Virus record (IMG/VR): IMGVR_UViG_3300038369_000238
Coordinates: 1 to 39,791 of that record
Source: a virus
Length of the DNA: 39,791 bases
Direction: 5' to 3' (one strand)
Position 1 is the first letter of the stretch; each line of letters opens with the position of its first letter. This document shows, piece by piece, positions 37,844-39,791 of the stretch. The notes beneath the pieces are model-generated. The model saw nothing but the letters and a program-made list of their open reading frames with translations, had not been told where the DNA came from and did not search any database. The translations under genes and the position numbers were made by a program.

Positions 37844-39791
37844 TTACCTTGCCCTTGCGTTTTTGAAAGGCGATTCACTAAATGCTAAATAAATATATGT
37901 TTGACCATTTTGGTTAGTTCCTTCATCTGCATTTGTTCCTACTAATTTAAAGCCATTTGACAAGAAATCTAAAGCATTATATGCACTACTTTCAAACTCA
38001 GCCCCATTAGTATTAGCTTGAAGATTTAAATCTACATCATTAAATGGATTTCTTTTGTTATCAAAGATACGCCAGTTTTGTGAACCACTTGTCCTTTTAA
38101 TCATTACCCAAGCTGGTCTAAAACTTGTAAAAATAAACGGGCCATTACTTGATCCGTTGCCTGTATATTTTCCAAATTTTGAATATGAGGAAACTTCGCT
38201 GAATACATAACCTACATAATTTACTCCACTAGCATTAGTGCTGCTATCCTCTCTTACTGTAAATACAGAAGAAGTCGGTACAGTATCACCCCAGAGTTTA
38301 TAACCTTGATAGCTACTATAACCAGCATTATCATTTAAAACTATTCTATTTTCAGCCGTAGAATCTCCAGCCAGGTGAAGAACAGCCCAACTACCAACAG
38401 CATTTATTGATTTTGTTATTACTACTTTTGGTGCTACTCCTAATCCATGTCCGACAGTTGTTAGTGACCCTGTTCCTGCATAAGTAACTATAGAAAACCC
38501 TGCTGTTTGATTTACTTTTACTCTTGATTGAGTGGATCCATCAAAATTACTTGATCCAAGGGTTGAGTTTGTATTAATTGCACCCCCCATCCCGCTGTGG
38601 ACACTACACCAATAGTAGAGCTGGGGTGCGGATGCTGGTACTGTTATATGTAATCTTCTTGTAGTAGCTGCTGCAAATCCTAATGTATATTCATTATAAG
38701 TTTTAGATACTCCATCTAAAAAGTAAGTTATTCCAGAAGTATATACAGTTCCATTAGCTGCCGTTCCAATACTAAATGGATGAGAAGCATTTGAAGCGTC
38801 ATCCATGTTAAAGATATAAGTACCACCTTCTGCAAGATCAAGAGTTACAGCTTGAGTTTGGAAATCATCAAAGATATATCTATTATTTCCAGAAAAATCG
38901 TGAACTTTTACTGTATAAGTTTTGCCATCTGTATCGCCAGCGTTCCAGTTCCAAACAGCATAATTTATACTAGATTGATTAAAAAAGGTGGTTCCAGCAC
39001 TTCCTTTTGTGTATGAAAAACCATTGGCATCAAAGGAGTTCAGAAAACCATATGTTGCATTATCAGCAGAAGCACCTTCAGCACCTGCTCCAGGTGAAGT
39101 TCCCCCTCCAAGATTTAATGCTTTAGAATTTCCAGCACCACGAATAGCATCATAAAGTAAGTGATTATAAGCTGCATTTCTAGGTTTAGTCCATAACCAA
39201 TCAGGTTGAAATTCTAAAACATTAGTTTGTGATCCTGTAGCATTACCATTACCTGTATAAAGAACAGTATCAAAATGCTTATCAGGAAAGTTTATTGTTG
39301 GGTCGGATAAGTTTTTTGAACATATTGATTTATAACCTGTTGGTGGAGTATAAGTAAATGCTCTTTGTCCATAGTTAAACGATCCAGACTTAGTGCCAGA
39401 ACTGTTATCAGTAAAAGCCTCTGTATGAAGAGTTTTACCTGTTGTAAAAGTATTTGTAGGAGAATTGCCTGTGGCTGGATCACCTGATTGCCAAGTATTA
39501 TTTTTTGCATACCATATTTTTCCACTATCGAAATCAATAGCAACTCCTACAATATCATTAGTTGTCCAAGAAGAATAACCAGATGTGCCTCCTCCTCCAA
39601 AAGATGAAGAATAAGATCCATTATTTCTATAAAAAGATCCCTGATTATTTTCCATATCGTGCCAGCCTATAGAAAATGTACCAGTATTGGTGCTTAAAAA
39701 CTCAAAATACCATTTACCAGTTTTTAATCCAAAAGTGCTAACAGCAGTTCTATTACTAGAACTTGATTCGGTGAAATCTAAATTACCATTA
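37844..39791 (-). CDS. LamG/SPRY tail fiber adhesin, C-terminal part (gene wraps the window ends)
   Basis: This carries residues from about 348 to 953 of the fiber starting at 1041; bases 39665-39791 repeat coding bases 1-127. After the LamG region comes a SPRY-like module ('GVAIDFDSGKIWYAKNNTWQ'). Then come 'VLEFQPDWLWTKPRNAAYNH' and later 'GVAPKVVITKSINAVGSWAV' and 'FRPAWVMIKRTSGSQNWRIF', three units of a W-rich module I recall as DUF7483-like. A plastocyanin-like insert ('HPFSIGTAANGTVYTSG', 'QLYYWCSVHSGMGGAI') lies between. It ends 'AFSESPFKNARAR'. A starting ATG at 39655 would wrongly truncate the protein. Confidence 0.85.
   Translation of the reverse strand, partial: NGNLDFTESSSSNRTAVSTFGLKTGKWYFEFLSTNTGTFSIGWHDMENNQGSFYRNNGSYSSSFGGGGTSGYSSWTTNDIVGVAIDFDSGKIWYAKNNTWQSGDPATGNSPTNTFTTGKTLHTEAFTDNSSGTKSGSFNYGQRAFTYTPPTGYKSICSKNLSDPTINFPDKHFDTVLYTGNGNATGSQTNVLEFQPDWLWTKPRNAAYNHLLYDAIRGAGNSKALNLGGGTSPGAGAEGASADNATYGFLNSFDANGFSYTKGSAGTTFFNQSSINYAVWNWNAGDTDGKTYTVKVHDFSGNNRYIFDDFQTQAVTLDLAEGGTYIFNMDDASNASHPFSIGTAANGTVYTSGITYFLDGVSKTYNEYTLGFAAATTRRLHITVPASAPQLYYWCSVHSGMGGAINTNSTLGSSNFDGSTQSRVKVNQTAGFSIVTYAGTGSLTTVGHGLGVAPKVVITKSINAVGSWAVLHLAGDSTAENRIVLNDNAGYSSYQGYKLWGDTVPTSSVFTVREDSSTNASGVNYVGYVFSEVSSYSKFGKYTGNGSSNGPFIFTSFRPAWVMIKRTSGSQNWRIFDNKRNPFNDVDLNLQANTNGAEFESSAYNALDFLSNGFKLVGTNADEGTNQNGQTYIYLAFSESPFKNARAR
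39665..39791. repeat. Terminal direct repeat, right copy
   Basis: Exact copy of bases 1-127. Removing one copy gives a 39,664-bp circle in which the LamG fiber gene is intact. Confidence 0.95.

Noticed and set aside
37844-39655. 603-residue fiber starting at ATG 39655
   Set aside because: The frame continues upstream through the circular junction to the ATG at 1041, so this ATG is internal.
1-39791. CRISPR arrays, insertion sequences, tRNAs, attachment sites
   Set aside because: No regular direct repeats with spacers, transposase motifs, tRNA cloverleafs or integrase were seen.

Overview
The window is a complete, circularly closed phage genome. Bases 39665-39791 repeat bases 1-127 exactly, and one minus-strand gene reads in frame across the junction, so the unique circle is 39,664 bp. 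It is AT-rich (roughly one third G+C by eye) with tightly packed, mostly overlapping genes. It encodes a lambda-type siphovirus virion: divergent terminase subunits, a DUF4055-type portal, scaffold, major capsid protein, connectors, tail tube, G/GT chaperones made by a -1 frameshift, a short tape measure, and homologues of lambda M, L, K, I and J. The host is most likely a low-GC marine picocyanobacterium (Prochlorococcus or Synechococcus). This is inferred from remembered families: cyanophage-type fibers, a tiny MNCWHC zinc protein, and several small secreted or membrane proteins typical of cyanomyoviruses. No tRNA, integrase, repressor, photosynthesis gene, replicative DNA polymerase or separate endolysin was recognised.

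Layout. (1) 1-4042 plus 37298-39664, minus: five fiber or adhesin genes alternating with three small tail-chaperone-like genes. (2) 4068-12086, minus: tail tip, tail assembly, tape measure and frameshifted chaperone. (3) 12169-16873, minus: tail tube, connectors, capsid, scaffold, with intrinsic terminators after the tube and capsid genes. (4) 16877-20946, minus: portal, a cassette of very small basic proteins, and TerL. (5) 21048-21494, plus: TerS-like gene, divergent from TerL. (6) 21625-22010, plus: a consensus sigma-70 promoter followed by about 300 nt of noncoding, strongly structured sequence. (7) 22011-27981, plus: a chain of about 23 mostly tiny early genes, including an ArdC-like antirestriction protein, an HTH protein and zinc ribbons. 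(8) 27978-30366, minus: RecB-like nuclease, two small proteins, a ribbon-helix-helix protein and a probable ssDNA-binding protein. (9) 30427-32831, plus: primase-helicase, expressed from a promoter overlapping a divergent one, followed by an eight-copy dyad-symmetric iteron array that is a candidate origin. (10) 32887-37308: small regulators, then a membrane or secreted-protein module on both strands.

Replication probably relies on the PrimPol-helicase, ssDNA-binding protein and RecB-like nuclease together with a host polymerase. The least explained elements are the structured RNA region, the iteron array, and a repeated leader (TTCACTTATCCTAA just before ATGAC) found upstream of four early or replication genes.
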